Shown here: in pieces, positions 1-8,406 of the stretch
How positions within the stretch are numbered: the first letter of the stretch is position 1
Layout: every line of letters begins with the position of its first letter
NCBI GenBank assembly: GCA_030690215.1
Contig: JAUYHD010000030.1
Location: forward strand, 1-35,484
Reading direction: 5' to 3'
Origin: a bacterium
GTDB lineage: Bacteria; Patescibacteriota; Minisyncoccia; 1-14-0-10-42-19
DNA: 35,484 bases
Translations under genes and position numbers: made by a program
The notes under the pieces: model-generated
What the model was told of the DNA's origin: nothing
The model's input: the letters and a program-made list of their open reading frames with translations, nothing else
The model's database searches: none

Positions 1-1
1 A

Positions 2-136
2 GAGGATTTACGATACTATCTTAGATTATGGAATATGTACTACAATGACCTTGAACATTGCGGATTGAATGGGAAAACTCCAAATGAATTTCTCGCGAAT
101 TATCAACTAATCAATCCGCCAAATGTGCCTGCCTAA
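2..136 (+). CDS. Integrase-core (rve) transposase, C-terminal fragment
   Basis: The window opens inside a reading frame that runs from base 2 to a TAA at 134-136. The visible 44 residues include YLRLWNMYYNDLEHCGLNGK followed by TPNEF, the typical end of DDE integrase-core transposases of the IS3/IS481 type, where the last helix precedes a short tail. The catalytic DDE residues lie outside the window, so activity cannot be judged. A strong hairpin terminator follows at 155-175. No terminal repeat resembling the CCCCGT ends of the local palindromic elements is visible after the stop, so nothing links this enzyme to them. Family assignment rests on pattern recognition of the tail only. Confidence 0.7.
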   Translation, partial: EDLRYYLRLWNMYYNDLEHCGLNGKTPNEFLANYQLINPPNVPA

Positions 137-154
137 AACACTTTAAGAAAAATA

Positions 155-175
155 AAAAGCCCTGTGTGGGCTTTT
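155..175. terminator. Bidirectional terminator
   Basis: AAAAGCCC at 155-162 pairs with GGGCTTTT at 168-175 around the loop TGTGT. A/T-rich tracts on both sides let it serve the transposase on the plus strand and the small membrane protein on the minus strand. Confidence 0.75.
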
Positions 176-458
176 AAAAATGACTGCCGCCTTCGTCTTC
201 CCAGCGGTCTATATCTAGGGAACCTGATTCGTGTTCCATGTTTTTTTTAAGCGCTCCGCCATCACCATCCTCTCTGGCACGGATTGTTTCTCTTTGATTC
301 TTTTTATACCTCAAAAATGCTTCAAAACTTACCAGTAAACAACATACGCCTACCGCCCACAATATCCAATGCGCATGACTGCCCCATGACCCCAAAAGAA
401 CTATAACGCCTAGTACGAAAAATGACCTGCACGCAACCAAAGCTAAATCAATATGCAT
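174..458 (-). CDS. Small two-helix membrane protein, unknown function
   Basis: This is about 94 residues from the ATG at 458. The open frame continues upstream to 572, but that part runs through the groEL terminator palindrome and encodes an implausible PPPSRRRG start. The ATG at 458 has a G-rich stretch (466-470) at suitable spacing. Two hydrophobic segments (about residues 5-20, and 25-45 from HWILWAVGVCCLLVSFEAF) are followed by a charged cytoplasmic-looking tail rich in K, R, E and D, ending WEDEGGSHF. I recognise no family. It lies downstream of groEL on the same strand but is separated from it by a strong terminator, so it is probably transcribed separately. Expression is uncertain. Confidence 0.5.
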   Translation of the reverse strand: MHIDLALVACRSFFVLGVIVLLGSWGSHAHWILWAVGVCCLLVSFEAFLRYKKNQRETIRAREDGDGGALKKNMEHESGSLDIDRWEDEGGSHF

Positions 459-531
459 ATTGCATACCCCCAACATGGCCTTATCGTTAAAAAACTTTTT
501 TGTAACTATACCGCACAAAAAACATAAAAAC

Positions 532-559
532 AACCCCCGCCTTCTAGAAGGCGGGGGTT
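532..559. terminator. groEL terminator, perfect 28-bp palindrome
   Basis: The sequence at 532-559 is its own reverse complement, with arms AACCCCCGCCTTC around a TAGA-type centre. On the minus strand it follows groEL and precedes a T-rich tract (rc of 512-530). A T-run also follows on the plus strand. Confidence 0.85.
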
Positions 560-601
560 GTTTTTCTATCATTAGAACACCAATTATAAATTACCCATGT
601 A

Positions 602-2478
<1,877 letters not shown>

Positions 2479-2481
2479 CTT

Positions 2482-2790
2482 TTATTCTATAATCGCGAGA
2501 ATGTCCTCCTCCTTCACAATCAAATATTCTCTGCCCGCTACTTTAATTTCGGTCGGACCGTATTTTGAAAATAAAACCCGCTGACCTTTTTTGAGAGACA
2601 TGGGAACGCGCTGTCCGTCTTTTGTCATACGACCCGTCCCCACCGAAACAACTTTGCCCTGCTCCGGACGCTCCTTTTCAGCAGTATCGGGGATAACAAT
2701 ACCCGATGCCGTCTTTCCCTCCAAGTCATCTTTAGAAAGGGGCTCTAAAAGCACGCGATCTCCTAATGGAGTGATGATATTTTTTGCCAT
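2482..2790 (-). CDS. groES: 10-kDa co-chaperonin GroES
   Basis: This is the heptameric lid of the GroEL chamber. The 102-residue product shows the family signature: an N-terminal IITPLGDRVLLEPL, the mobile-loop region GKTASGIVIPDTA, then EQGKVVSVGTGR and the C-terminal strand YLIVKEEDILAIIE. Length is normal. It is the first gene of the groESL pair and starts 50 bp downstream of the CIRCE-like operator. A spacer of more than 200 bp before groEL is unusual, since most bacteria keep the two genes within a few tens of bases. Confidence 0.98.
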   Translation of the reverse strand: MAKNIITPLGDRVLLEPLSKDDLEGKTASGIVIPDTAEKERPEQGKVVSVGTGRMTKDGQRVPMSLKKGQRVLFSKYGPTEIKVAGREYLIVKEEDILAIIE

Positions 2791-2839
2791 ACTATGTTTA
2801 AAAAATACTAATACGCTATTATAAAACCTTTTTTATAAA

Positions 2840-2866
2840 TTAGCAATCAAGACCATAGACTGCTAA
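2840..2866. promoter_or_regulatory. CIRCE-like operator (HrcA binding site) of groESL
   Basis: TTAGCAATC, nine spacer bases, then GACTGCTAA. The canonical CIRCE is TTAGCACTC-N9-GAGTGCTAA, so each arm differs at one position and 8 of 9 bases are still symmetric. It sits immediately downstream of the inferred -10 box of groES, where HrcA binding blocks transcription in other bacteria. hrcA itself is not in the window. Confidence 0.9.
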
Positions 2867-2869
2867 TCC

Positions 2870-2899
2870 AGTGTAGAGGAAAATAAATCAAAATGTCAA
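2870..2899 (-). promoter_or_regulatory. groES promoter (-35 TTGACA, -10 TACACT)
   Basis: Read on the minus strand, TTGACA (2899-2894) is followed after 18 bases by TACACT (2875-2870). The CIRCE-like operator begins three bases further on. The first four bases of the -35 box (TTGA) are also the target-site duplication of the palindromic element at 2900-3038. Confidence 0.75.
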
Positions 2900-3038
2900 C
2901 CCCGTTTGGCTAAATCGAAAGCTGCATCTACGTCTTACGGATACTATATATGATTAAAGAAACAATGGTCCGTTGAGTGTGCTATCAAGACCCACTAGTA
3001 GATGCAGCAGTAAGACGATTCGATTTTGCCTAACGGGG
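2900..3038. mobile_element. Palindromic mobile element, family B copy 1 (139 bp)
   Basis: It begins CCCCGTTTGGCTAAATCGA and ends with the reverse complement of CCCCGTTAGGCAAAATCGA. The inverted arms continue imperfectly through GTCTTAC and GCTGCATCTAC for roughly 45 bases. It is flanked by identical TCAA at 2896-2899 and 3039-3042. The internal block ATCTACGTCTTACGGATACT plus ATTAAAGAAACAA is shared with copies at 6207-6527 and 35380-35484. There is no coding capacity. It lies between uvrA and the groES promoter. Confidence 0.88.
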
Positions 3039-3056
3039 TCAAGCGGTTGTACTACC

Positions 3057-3084
3057 AAAAACAGAGGGCGCATCCTCTGTTTTT
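3057..3084. terminator. uvrA terminator
   Basis: AAAAACAGAGG (3057-3067) pairs with CCTCTGTTTTT (3074-3084). The hairpin overlaps the uvrA stop codon and is followed by T residues on the minus strand. Confidence 0.8.
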
Positions 3085-6007
3085 AAAGCCATTCCCCCGT
3101 ATACGACTGCTTGTTCTTTTTCACGTCTGCCGGGGTTCCTGCAACAATTATCTCCCCTCCGCCATCTCCTCCTTCGGGCCCCAAATCAATTAACCAATCG
3201 GTATTCCGCAAAACATCAATATTATGCTCGGTTACTATAACCGTATTCCCCTTATCAACAAGCGCGCGAAGGACTGTCAGCAGTTTTTGGATATCTTCGG
3301 CATGAAGGCCTGTTGTCGGCTCATCCAATATGTAAAGCGTTTTTCCTGTTGCTTTCTTCGCAAGCTCTGTTGCGAGCTTTACTCGTTGCGCCTCCCCTCC
3401 GGACAACGTTGTAGCCGGCTGACCCAGTTTGATGTAACTTAAACCAACCTGGTTGAGTGTTTCTATTTTTGATTTAATAAGAGGCACATTCTTGAAAAAA
3501 ACAAGCGCTTCTTCTACGGACATATCAAGAACGTGGGCAATATTTTTATCATTATAATGAATGGCAAGCGCTTCACGATTATAACGCGCTCCTTCGCACT
3601 CTTCACACGGCACATAGATATCGGGAAGAAAATGCATTTCAATTTTTTTTACCCCTTGGCCTTCGCACTCTTCGCATCGTCCGCCTTTTACATTAAAACT
3701 GAACCGTCCTGCTTTGTACCCGCGCGCGCGCGCGTCTCTTGTTTTTGAAAACAAATCGCGAATGCCCCCAAATGCGCCCGTATATGTCGCGGGGTTAGAC
3801 CGCGGAGTGCGCCCGATTGGAGATTGGTCAACCACTACCGCCTTATCGATATACGAAAGCCCCTCTATTGCCTGATGCGCTCCCGGCACAGCCCGCGATC
3901 CATAAAAGTGCTGCATAAGCGCGCGTGACAAAATATCGTTAATAAGCGTTGATTTTCCCGATCCCGAAACCCCCGAAATACCGACCAATTTCCCCAGCGG
4001 AATATGTGCGGTAATATTTTTCAAATTATGCTCTTTCGCGCCCCGTATTGTTACTGTCTGAAGTTTTGATTTTTGGGGTTTGCCCCGACTTTGTCCAGAA
4101 TCCTCGATGAAATCGGGATGTGGTATTTGGATTTTGTCATTTGGCATTTGAATGCCTGAAACACCCACCTTCTTCCTTCCTGCCAAATAATCCCCCGTCA
4201 ACGTCTTTGCTTTTTTAAGTTCATCATACGTTCCTTCAAAAATAATTTTTCCTCCATGAACACCCGCGCCCTCTCCTAAATCAATAATCCAGTCGGCTTC
4301 TTCCATTGTTTTCTTGTCATGCTCAACAACAAGAACAGTATTGCCGAGTTCCCGCAATTCTTTGAGCGTCTGAATCAGCCGATAGTGATCTCGCGCATGA
4401 AGTCCGATTGACGGCTCATCCAACACATAAATAACACCCGACAAGCCCGAGCCGATTTGCGTTGCGAGCCGCACCCGTTGGGCTTCTCCTCCGGAGAGCG
4501 TGGTTGACTGCCTCTCAAGCGACACATAGCCCAAACCGACATTCGCCAAAAACTGCAATCGCCGTTCCATCTCTTTTAGTAAAGGGGTGGCAATCGCTTC
4601 TTCCTGCCTGTTCTTTTTTACTTCCTGTATTATTTTTTGCGCAAATCCAATCGCATCATCGGCAGACAACGCCGAAACATCCGCGATAGACGTATTAAGA
4701 ATTTTCACTCCCAATGATTCGGGACGAAGACGCTTGCCGAGGCATGCAGGACAATCATTCATATACATATACCGTTCGACCTCTGCGCGCGTCCATTCCG
4801 AATCGGTTTCGCGCCACCTCCGTTCCAAATTGGGAATTACTCCTTCAAAAAATTCCTTCGGTTTTCCTGTTTCGGTTTCTGTTTTTTCTTCGCCGCGCAA
4901 AATAAGATTAATAACTTTTTTGGGGAGCGCGCCAACAGGCGTATCCAAAGAAAATTTATAGCGCTCCGAAAGATCTTCCAGCATCCACCAATACCATGAC
5001 TGCCTGCCAACCCGGTGTGACGCGCGTGCCCATGGCTGAATTGCCCCTTCGGCAAGCGTGAGTTTTTTATTTGGCATCACAAGATCCGAGTCAACTTCAA
5101 GCTGATGACCAAGCCCCGTACAACGCTCGCATGCGCCATATGGGCTATTAAAGCTGAAAAGCCGCGGCTCAATCGGCGGGAGAGAAACGTGGCAGACGGG
5201 GCACGAAAAATTCTCCGAAAAAAGAACTTCTCTGTTTTTTGAACCCGAAGCGTCTTCTTTATATTCAAGCACCAGCGCTATTCCTTTCGTAAGCGCAAGC
5301 GTCGTTTCCAAAGAATCGTGAAGACGGGCGCGCTCCATATTTTTATCCACGGAAAGACGATCTACCACTACTTCAATAGAGTGCTTCCGCTTCGGATCCA
5401 AATACAAATCAAGCGCCTCTTCAATCCGCATCACCCCGCCATCCAAACGAACGCGCAAAAATCCCTGCTTTTGTATTTCTCCCAGGATTTTTTTATGCTC
5501 TCCTTTTTTTGCGCGAATCACCGGAGCGGCAATCATAACAAACGCTCCTTTAAATTCCTTGCTGATGGTTTTGATCATCTCATCAATGGTCTGTTTTTTT
5601 ACCGCCCGCCCGCATATAGGACAATGGGGCTTCCCAATGCGAGCAAATAAAATTCTCAAATAATCGTAAATTTCGGTGATGGTCCCGACTGTGGAACGCG
5701 GATTTTTTGATACGGATCGCTGATCAATTGCAATTGCGGGTGACAAACCCTCAATCTTGTCTACATCCGGTTTTTCGCGAACGCCCAAAAATTGGCGGGC
5801 GTAACTTGAAAGAGACTCCACAAAACGCCGCTCGGCTTCCGCGTAAATCGTATCAAACGCAAGCGAGGACTTTCCTGACCCGGAAAGTCCCGTAATAACA
5901 ACGAGTTTGTTTTTTGGTATCTCAAGCGAGATATTTTTGAGATTGTGAGTACGCGCACCTTTTATGCGTATAAAGTCCGTTTCATTTGTGATCTTCTTTG
6001 CTGTCAT
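3083..6007 (-). CDS. uvrA: Excinuclease ABC subunit UvrA
   Basis: This is the ATP-dependent damage-recognition subunit of nucleotide excision repair, which dimerises and loads UvrB. Two ABC modules are visible: Walker [16 protein letters not shown] near the N-terminus and [10 protein letters not shown] in the second half, each with a signature (LSGGEAQRV) and Walker B ([11 protein letters not shown] and [11 protein letters not shown]). Zinc-type Cys pairs occur at CPICG, CPVC, CERC, CPAC and CEEC. Length is about 974 residues, slightly above usual. I place the start at the ATG at 6007 (MTAKK); the longer frame begins with a TTG in the flank of a mobile element and covers the promoter. The linker before the second module carries an in-frame low-complexity insert (about 4050-4175). 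It is the first gene after the element array and has its own promoter. Confidence 0.97.
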   Translation of the reverse strand: MTAKKITNETDFIRIKGARTHNLKNISLEIPKNKLVVITGLSGSGKSSLAFDTIYAEAERRFVESLSSYARQFLGVREKPDVDKIEGLSPAIAIDQRSVSKNPRSTVGTITEIYDYLRILFARIGKPHCPICGRAVKKQTIDEMIKTISKEFKGAFVMIAAPVIRAKKGEHKKILGEIQKQGFLRVRLDGGVMRIEEALDLYLDPKRKHSIEVVVDRLSVDKNMERARLHDSLETTLALTKGIALVLEYKEDASGSKNREVLFSENFSCPVCHVSLPPIEPRLFSFNSPYGACERCTGLGHQLEVDSDLVMPNKKLTLAEGAIQPWARASHRVGRQSWYWWMLEDLSERYKFSLDTPVGALPKKVINLILRGEEKTETETGKPKEFFEGVIPNLERRWRETDSEWTRAEVERYMYMNDCPACLGKRLRPESLGVKILNTSIADVSALSADDAIGFAQKIIQEVKKNRQEEAIATPLLKEMERRLQFLANVGLGYVSLERQSTTLSGGEAQRVRLATQIGSGLSGVIYVLDEPSIGLHARDHYRLIQTLKELRELGNTVLVVEHDKKTMEEADWIIDLGEGAGVHGGKIIFEGTYDELKKAKTLTGDYLAGRKKVGVSGIQMPNDKIQIPHPDFIEDSGQSRGKPQKSKLQTVTIRGAKEHNLKNITAHIPLGKLVGISGVSGSGKSTLINDILSRALMQHFYGSRAVPGAHQAIEGLSYIDKAVVVDQSPIGRTPRSNPATYTGAFGGIRDLFSKTRDARARGYKAGRFSFNVKGGRCEECEGQGVKKIEMHFLPDIYVPCEECEGARYNREALAIHYNDKNIAHVLDMSVEEALVFFKNVPLIKSKIETLNQVGLSYIKLGQPATTLSGGEAQRVKLATELAKKATGKTLYILDEPTTGLHAEDIQKLLTVLRALVDKGNTVIVTEHNIDVLRNTDWLIDLGPEGGDGGGEIIVAGTPADVKKNKQSYTGEWL
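4060..4170 (-). repeat. Low-complexity in-frame insert in uvrA
   Basis: On the minus strand the DNA reads as short repeated units such as CAAATGCCAAATGACAAAA and CAAAAATCAAAACTTCAG. It encodes about 35 residues ([17 protein letters not shown] onward to SKLQT) between the first ABC module and the conserved [13 protein letters not shown]. Most UvrA proteins have a shorter linker here. The same style of sequence occurs inside tsaD and valS. Confidence 0.6.
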
Positions 6008-6035
6008 AACAATGCAGATCGTATTGCAATTATCC

Positions 6036-6064
6036 AGTATAGGGATTTTTGGGGCCGGGGTCAA
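6036..6064 (-). promoter_or_regulatory. uvrA promoter (-35 TTGACC, -10 TATACT)
   Basis: On the minus strand TTGACC (6064-6059) is separated by exactly 17 bases from TATACT (6041-6036), a close match to a housekeeping promoter. The start codon at 6007 would lie about 20 bases after the transcription start. TTGA of the -35 box is also the target duplication beside element D. Confidence 0.78.
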
Positions 6065-6202
6065 CCCCGTCAGTAGAAAATAGCATGGTTGTTCTCACGC
6101 CTCTTTTGTATCAACACAAGGGAACGTGCTTAGGCGTTGGGAAAAGGAAAGAGATATATATCTATCGAACAACAAAGGCGTTATGCTATTTCCACTACGG
6201 GG
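6065..6202. mobile_element. Palindromic mobile element, family D (138 bp)
   Basis: The left end CCCCGTCAGTAGAAAATAGC matches the reverse complement of the right end (CCCCGTAGTGGAAATAGCAT) with one indel and one mismatch over about 21 bases. TCAA flanks it at 6061-6064 and 6203-6206. The interior shares no obvious sequence with families A or B, but the length and terminal CCCCGT are the same. No second copy is seen in the window. Confidence 0.8.
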
Positions 6203-6245
6203 TCAACCCCCCCCCCCGTTTGGCTAAATCGAAGCGTCTTCCTTG

Positions 6246-6382
6246 CCCCGTAAGACACTATCACATAATGCATTCTTGTAAGTCCTTGTGTGGACAATAT
6301 ATGTACAATGAAAAAGAAATCTACTATACACATAATAAAAACGGCGAACGCATGACTTACCATGTGATAGTGTCAAACGGGG
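6246..6382. mobile_element. Palindromic mobile element, family A copy 1 (137 bp), nested in family B
   Basis: It starts CCCCGTAAGACACTATCACA and ends with ATGTGATAGTGTC then AAACGGGG. Arms GACACTATCACAT and ATGTGATAGTGTC pair perfectly, then GTAAGTC with GACTTAC. The internal motifs ATGCATTCTT (left) and GGCGAACGCATGAC (right) recur in copies 2 and 3. It is flanked by CTTG at 6242-6245 and 6383-6386. Because it interrupts a B element, it moved after B was in place. Confidence 0.9.
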
Positions 6383-6479
6383 CTTGCTGCATCTACCGGC
6401 AAGTCTCGATGGCGTGTTCGACAGACCGTTGTTTCTTTAATCATATATAGTATCCGTAAGACGTAGATATTTTGCTTTT

Positions 6480-6506
6480 CTGCCGAAGGCAGATCTGCCT
6501 TTGGCA
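6480..6506. repeat. Short palindrome CTGCC..AGATCT..GGCA inside family B copy 2
   Basis: CTGCCGAAGGCAGATCTGCC followed by TTTGGCA is a near-perfect palindrome centred on AGATCT. It is a variant of the in-gene palindromes centred on GGATCC in uvrC (7156-7185) and valS (32474-32503), so this small repeat also invades the larger elements. Confidence 0.7.
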
Positions 6507-6531
6507 TGACGATTTTGCCTAACGGGGTCAA

Positions 6532-6574
6532 ACCCGTTAGATAGAGCTTCGTAAAGCTTGCCCATCTAACGGGG
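6532..6574. mobile_element. Short palindromic element, family C copy 1 (43 bp)
   Basis: ACCCGTTAGATAGAGC at the left is mirrored by GCTTGCCCATCTAACGGGG at the right. TCAA flanks it on both sides (6528-6531 and 6575-6578). It may be an internally deleted relative of the longer elements. A second copy lies at 21567-21603. Confidence 0.7.
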
Positions 6575-6620
6575 TCAAGACATGTATGCGTGTGGATGGT
6601 GAAATCCGCCATAAAAATAA

Positions 6621-6651
6621 AAAACAGCGGATATGTTTACCTCGCTGTTTT
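6621..6651 (-). terminator. Terminator of the 102-residue orphan gene
   Basis: AAAACAGCG (6621-6629) pairs with CGCTGTTTT (6643-6651), followed on the minus strand by a T-rich tract (rc of 6611-6620). It lies about 50 bp after the stop of the gene at 6703-7011. Confidence 0.75.
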
Positions 6652-6702
6652 GTGAGTTTGTTATCGGCAAGACCCTGGTCCTTTTAAACAATCTAAATAA
6701 TA

Positions 6703-7011
6703 CTAATCCAGGCCGTATTCTCTAAAACACTCTTCGGGGGTTTTCGCATTTAAAATAAAATCGCGATCTGCGTTCTTATTGTCTTTGAGAAAAAAAAGCT
6801 TGTCTACATGATTGAATAAAGAAAACCCTAAAATTGAATTGCTTTTCTTCCACCGTCGAGCAGAATTCTTTAATATATTTAAAGTCTTTGTCACTGCTTC
6901 TTCTACCGTATCTGTGGCAAATGATATTTTTTTTCTGGGTCTCCTTATATGGTCTTTTTCATCATCTGAATCAATGTTCCCAATCACATAATGTCCTGTC
7001 CAATGATACAT
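6703..7011 (-). CDS. Hypothetical protein, 102 residues
   Basis: I do not recognise a family. It begins MYHWTGHYVIGNIDSDDEK, has a central basic stretch (KNSARRWKKSN) and ends TPEECFREYGLD, with no signal peptide or membrane segment. The start has a CCTCC complement (AGGAGG on the minus strand, about 7022-7025) upstream, and a good terminator follows, so it is probably a real monocistronic gene. It sits between the element array and uvrC, divergent from uvrC. The mixed charged composition suggests a small soluble protein. Confidence 0.65.
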   Translation of the reverse strand: MYHWTGHYVIGNIDSDDEKDHIRRPRKKISFATDTVEEAVTKTLNILKNSARRWKKSNSILGFSLFNHVDKLFFLKDNKNADRDFILNAKTPEECFREYGLD

Positions 7012-7104
7012 TTTATAACCTCCTGGATTTTTAAAAAACTATGAATCTAATATACAACATCGATATAATCTTGTAAAATATAAGTTCTATATAATCAATT
7101 CGTT

Positions 7105-8406
7105 ATGAATACAAAATCAAAAAACATCCCCCATACTCCCGGCATATATTTTTTCTCCGCCCGAGGCGGATCCGCCTTTGGCGGAAAAAACAAAATAATT
7201 TATATCGGCAAGGCAAAAAATCTTAAAGAGAGAATTTCTTCATATTTCTCAAGACAGAATACTGATATCCGAAAAATTAATATGGTGCGCGAAGCAACCA
7301 CGCTTATATGGCAAGAAACGCTCTCCGATGCGGAAGCCCTCATACAAGAATCCGAGCTGATAAAAAAATACCGGCCAAAATATAATATTGTCATGCGCGA
7401 CGATAAGCAGTATTTTTATGTACGCTTTTCGGATGAAGAATTCCCCCGCATCACGCTCACCCATCAACCAAATAAAACTCAAAGTTCAAAACCCAAAGCT
7501 CAAAGCTCCTTTATCGGTCCGTTTACCGACGGCGCATCTCTCAAACAAACCCTCAAACTGTTACGGCGGGCTTTCCCATATTGCACATGCAAAGAAAAAC
7601 ACAAACGCATATGCCAGCACGCCTCAATCGGAAATTGTTTGGGTATATGCTGTATAGATAGCGCATACAAAAAAGCGCTCTTCCCCGACTATACGCATCG
7701 CGTATCGCACTATAAAAAAAATGTTCACAGTATAAAAAATGTTCTTTCGGGAAAAGGAAAAAAGATGACCGAACAGATGCAAAAAGATATGGCTCGGCTT
7801 TCGCGTATCCAACACTATGAAAAAGCCGCCCTCATACGCGATCAATTATACGCGCTGGAAAATATTTTCTCCCATAAGCACATACTCAGGCGGGAAGAAA
7901 CCGTATATGCGCACAAAGGCGTTGTGTATCTTAAGAACATTCTCCACACACACGAAAACCCAAAAAGAATAGAAGCGTATGACATCTCAAACATCCAAGG
8001 AAAAGATGCGGTAGGTTCAATGGTCGTATTTACTGACGGCAAGCCGGATAAAAATGAATACCGGAAATTTAACATACGTCTGCCTGCCCGCCCCAATGAT
8101 GTCGGCATGATGAAAGAAATAATTGCCAGACGATTTTCAAACCCATGGCCGCTCCCGGATGTTATGGTCATTGACGGAGGTAAGGCGCAATTGAATGCAG
8201 CGTTGCATGGAATCAAGAATCAAGAATTAAGAATTAAGGTTATTGCGCTTGCGAAACGAGAGGAAGAATTATATCTCCCAAGCGGAAAAATTATAAAATT
8301 AAAAGAGGGGCCAAAACCCCTCCTGCATCTCTTGCAATATATCCGCAACGAAGCGCATCGGTTTGCGATTACTTTCCACCGCAGAAAACGCGGCAAAAAC
8401 ATTTAA
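7105..8406 (+). CDS. uvrC: Excinuclease ABC subunit UvrC, lacking the C-terminal HhH region
   Basis: UvrC makes both incisions in nucleotide excision repair. Visible parts are the GIY-YIG nuclease (PGIYFF then IIYIGKAKNLKERISSYF, residues about 12-50), the Cys cluster CTCKEKHKRICQHASIGNCLG near 155-175, a UVR-type helix region (MARLSRIQHYEKAALIRDQL, near 230-250) and the RNase H-like domain (IEAYDISNIQG, MVVFTDG, DVMVIDGGKAQL). The protein ends at HRRKRGKNI after 433 residues, so the tandem helix-hairpin-helix DNA-binding tail of typical 600-residue UvrC proteins is missing. The GIY-YIG domain contains a palindrome-encoded insert (SARGGSAFGG), and repeat-like inserts also occur at about 7465-7510 and 8205-8240. 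It is convergent with and overlaps the mgtC-like gene by 4 bp. Confidence 0.95.
   Translation: MNTKSKNIPHTPGIYFFSARGGSAFGGKNKIIYIGKAKNLKERISSYFSRQNTDIRKINMVREATTLIWQETLSDAEALIQESELIKKYRPKYNIVMRDDKQYFYVRFSDEEFPRITLTHQPNKTQSSKPKAQSSFIGPFTDGASLKQTLKLLRRAFPYCTCKEKHKRICQHASIGNCLGICCIDSAYKKALFPDYTHRVSHYKKNVHSIKNVLSGKGKKMTEQMQKDMARLSRIQHYEKAALIRDQLYALENIFSHKHILRREETVYAHKGVVYLKNILHTHENPKRIEAYDISNIQGKDAVGSMVVFTDGKPDKNEYRKFNIRLPARPNDVGMMKEIIARRFSNPWPLPDVMVIDGGKAQLNAALHGIKNQELRIKVIALAKREEELYLPSGKIIKLKEGPKPLLHLLQYIRNEAHRFAITFHRRKRGKNI
7151..7190. repeat. Palindromic repeat in frame in uvrC
   Basis: A nearly perfect 40-bp palindrome is centred on GGATCC, with arms CCGCC..GAGGCGGATCCGCCTTTGGCGG. In the uvrC frame it encodes SARGGSAFGGK, splitting the GIY-YIG motif between PGIYFF and NKIIYIGKAKN. 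The valS copy at 32474-32503 is read in the same frame. Confidence 0.85.

Larger units (their letters stand above)
6207..6527. mobile_element. Family B element copy 2, interrupted by a family A element
   Basis: With the nested A copy (6246-6382) and its extra CTTG removed, this is about 180 bp and follows the reverse complement of copy 1 (2900-3038) closely, including GTTTCTTTAATCATATATAG and TATCCGTAAGACGTAGAT. Its left terminus has an expanded run of 11 C residues (6207-6217) instead of four. Near the right arm nine bases are replaced by about 42 that contain the short palindrome at 6480-6506. TCAA flanks it at 6203-6206 and 6528-6531. Confidence 0.85.

Noticed and set aside
1-136. The transposase fragment as the source of the palindromic elements
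   Set aside because: Its downstream DNA shows no CCCCGT terminal repeat or 4-bp duplication, so no link can be supported.
3720-3733. Run of alternating CG in uvrA as a Z-DNA or regulatory site
   Set aside because: It is short and codes for Arg/Ala residues in a conserved region, so codon choice explains it.
6008-6064. Longer uvrA beginning MTPAPKIPILDN
   Set aside because: It would start with a TTG in the flank of a mobile element and cover the likely promoter; UvrA proteins start near the [12 protein letters not shown]-like region.
6061-6578. CRISPR array
   Set aside because: The units are long inverted repeats of different families with 4-bp junctions, not short direct repeats with uniform spacers, and no cas genes are near.
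6061-6578. Integron-like attC array
   Set aside because: The units carry no cassettes or ORFs, no integrase is nearby, and flanks are 4-bp duplications rather than core sites.
6049-6612. Open frames across the element array on both strands
   Set aside because: They run through terminal repeats and hairpins of the palindromic elements and look like no protein.
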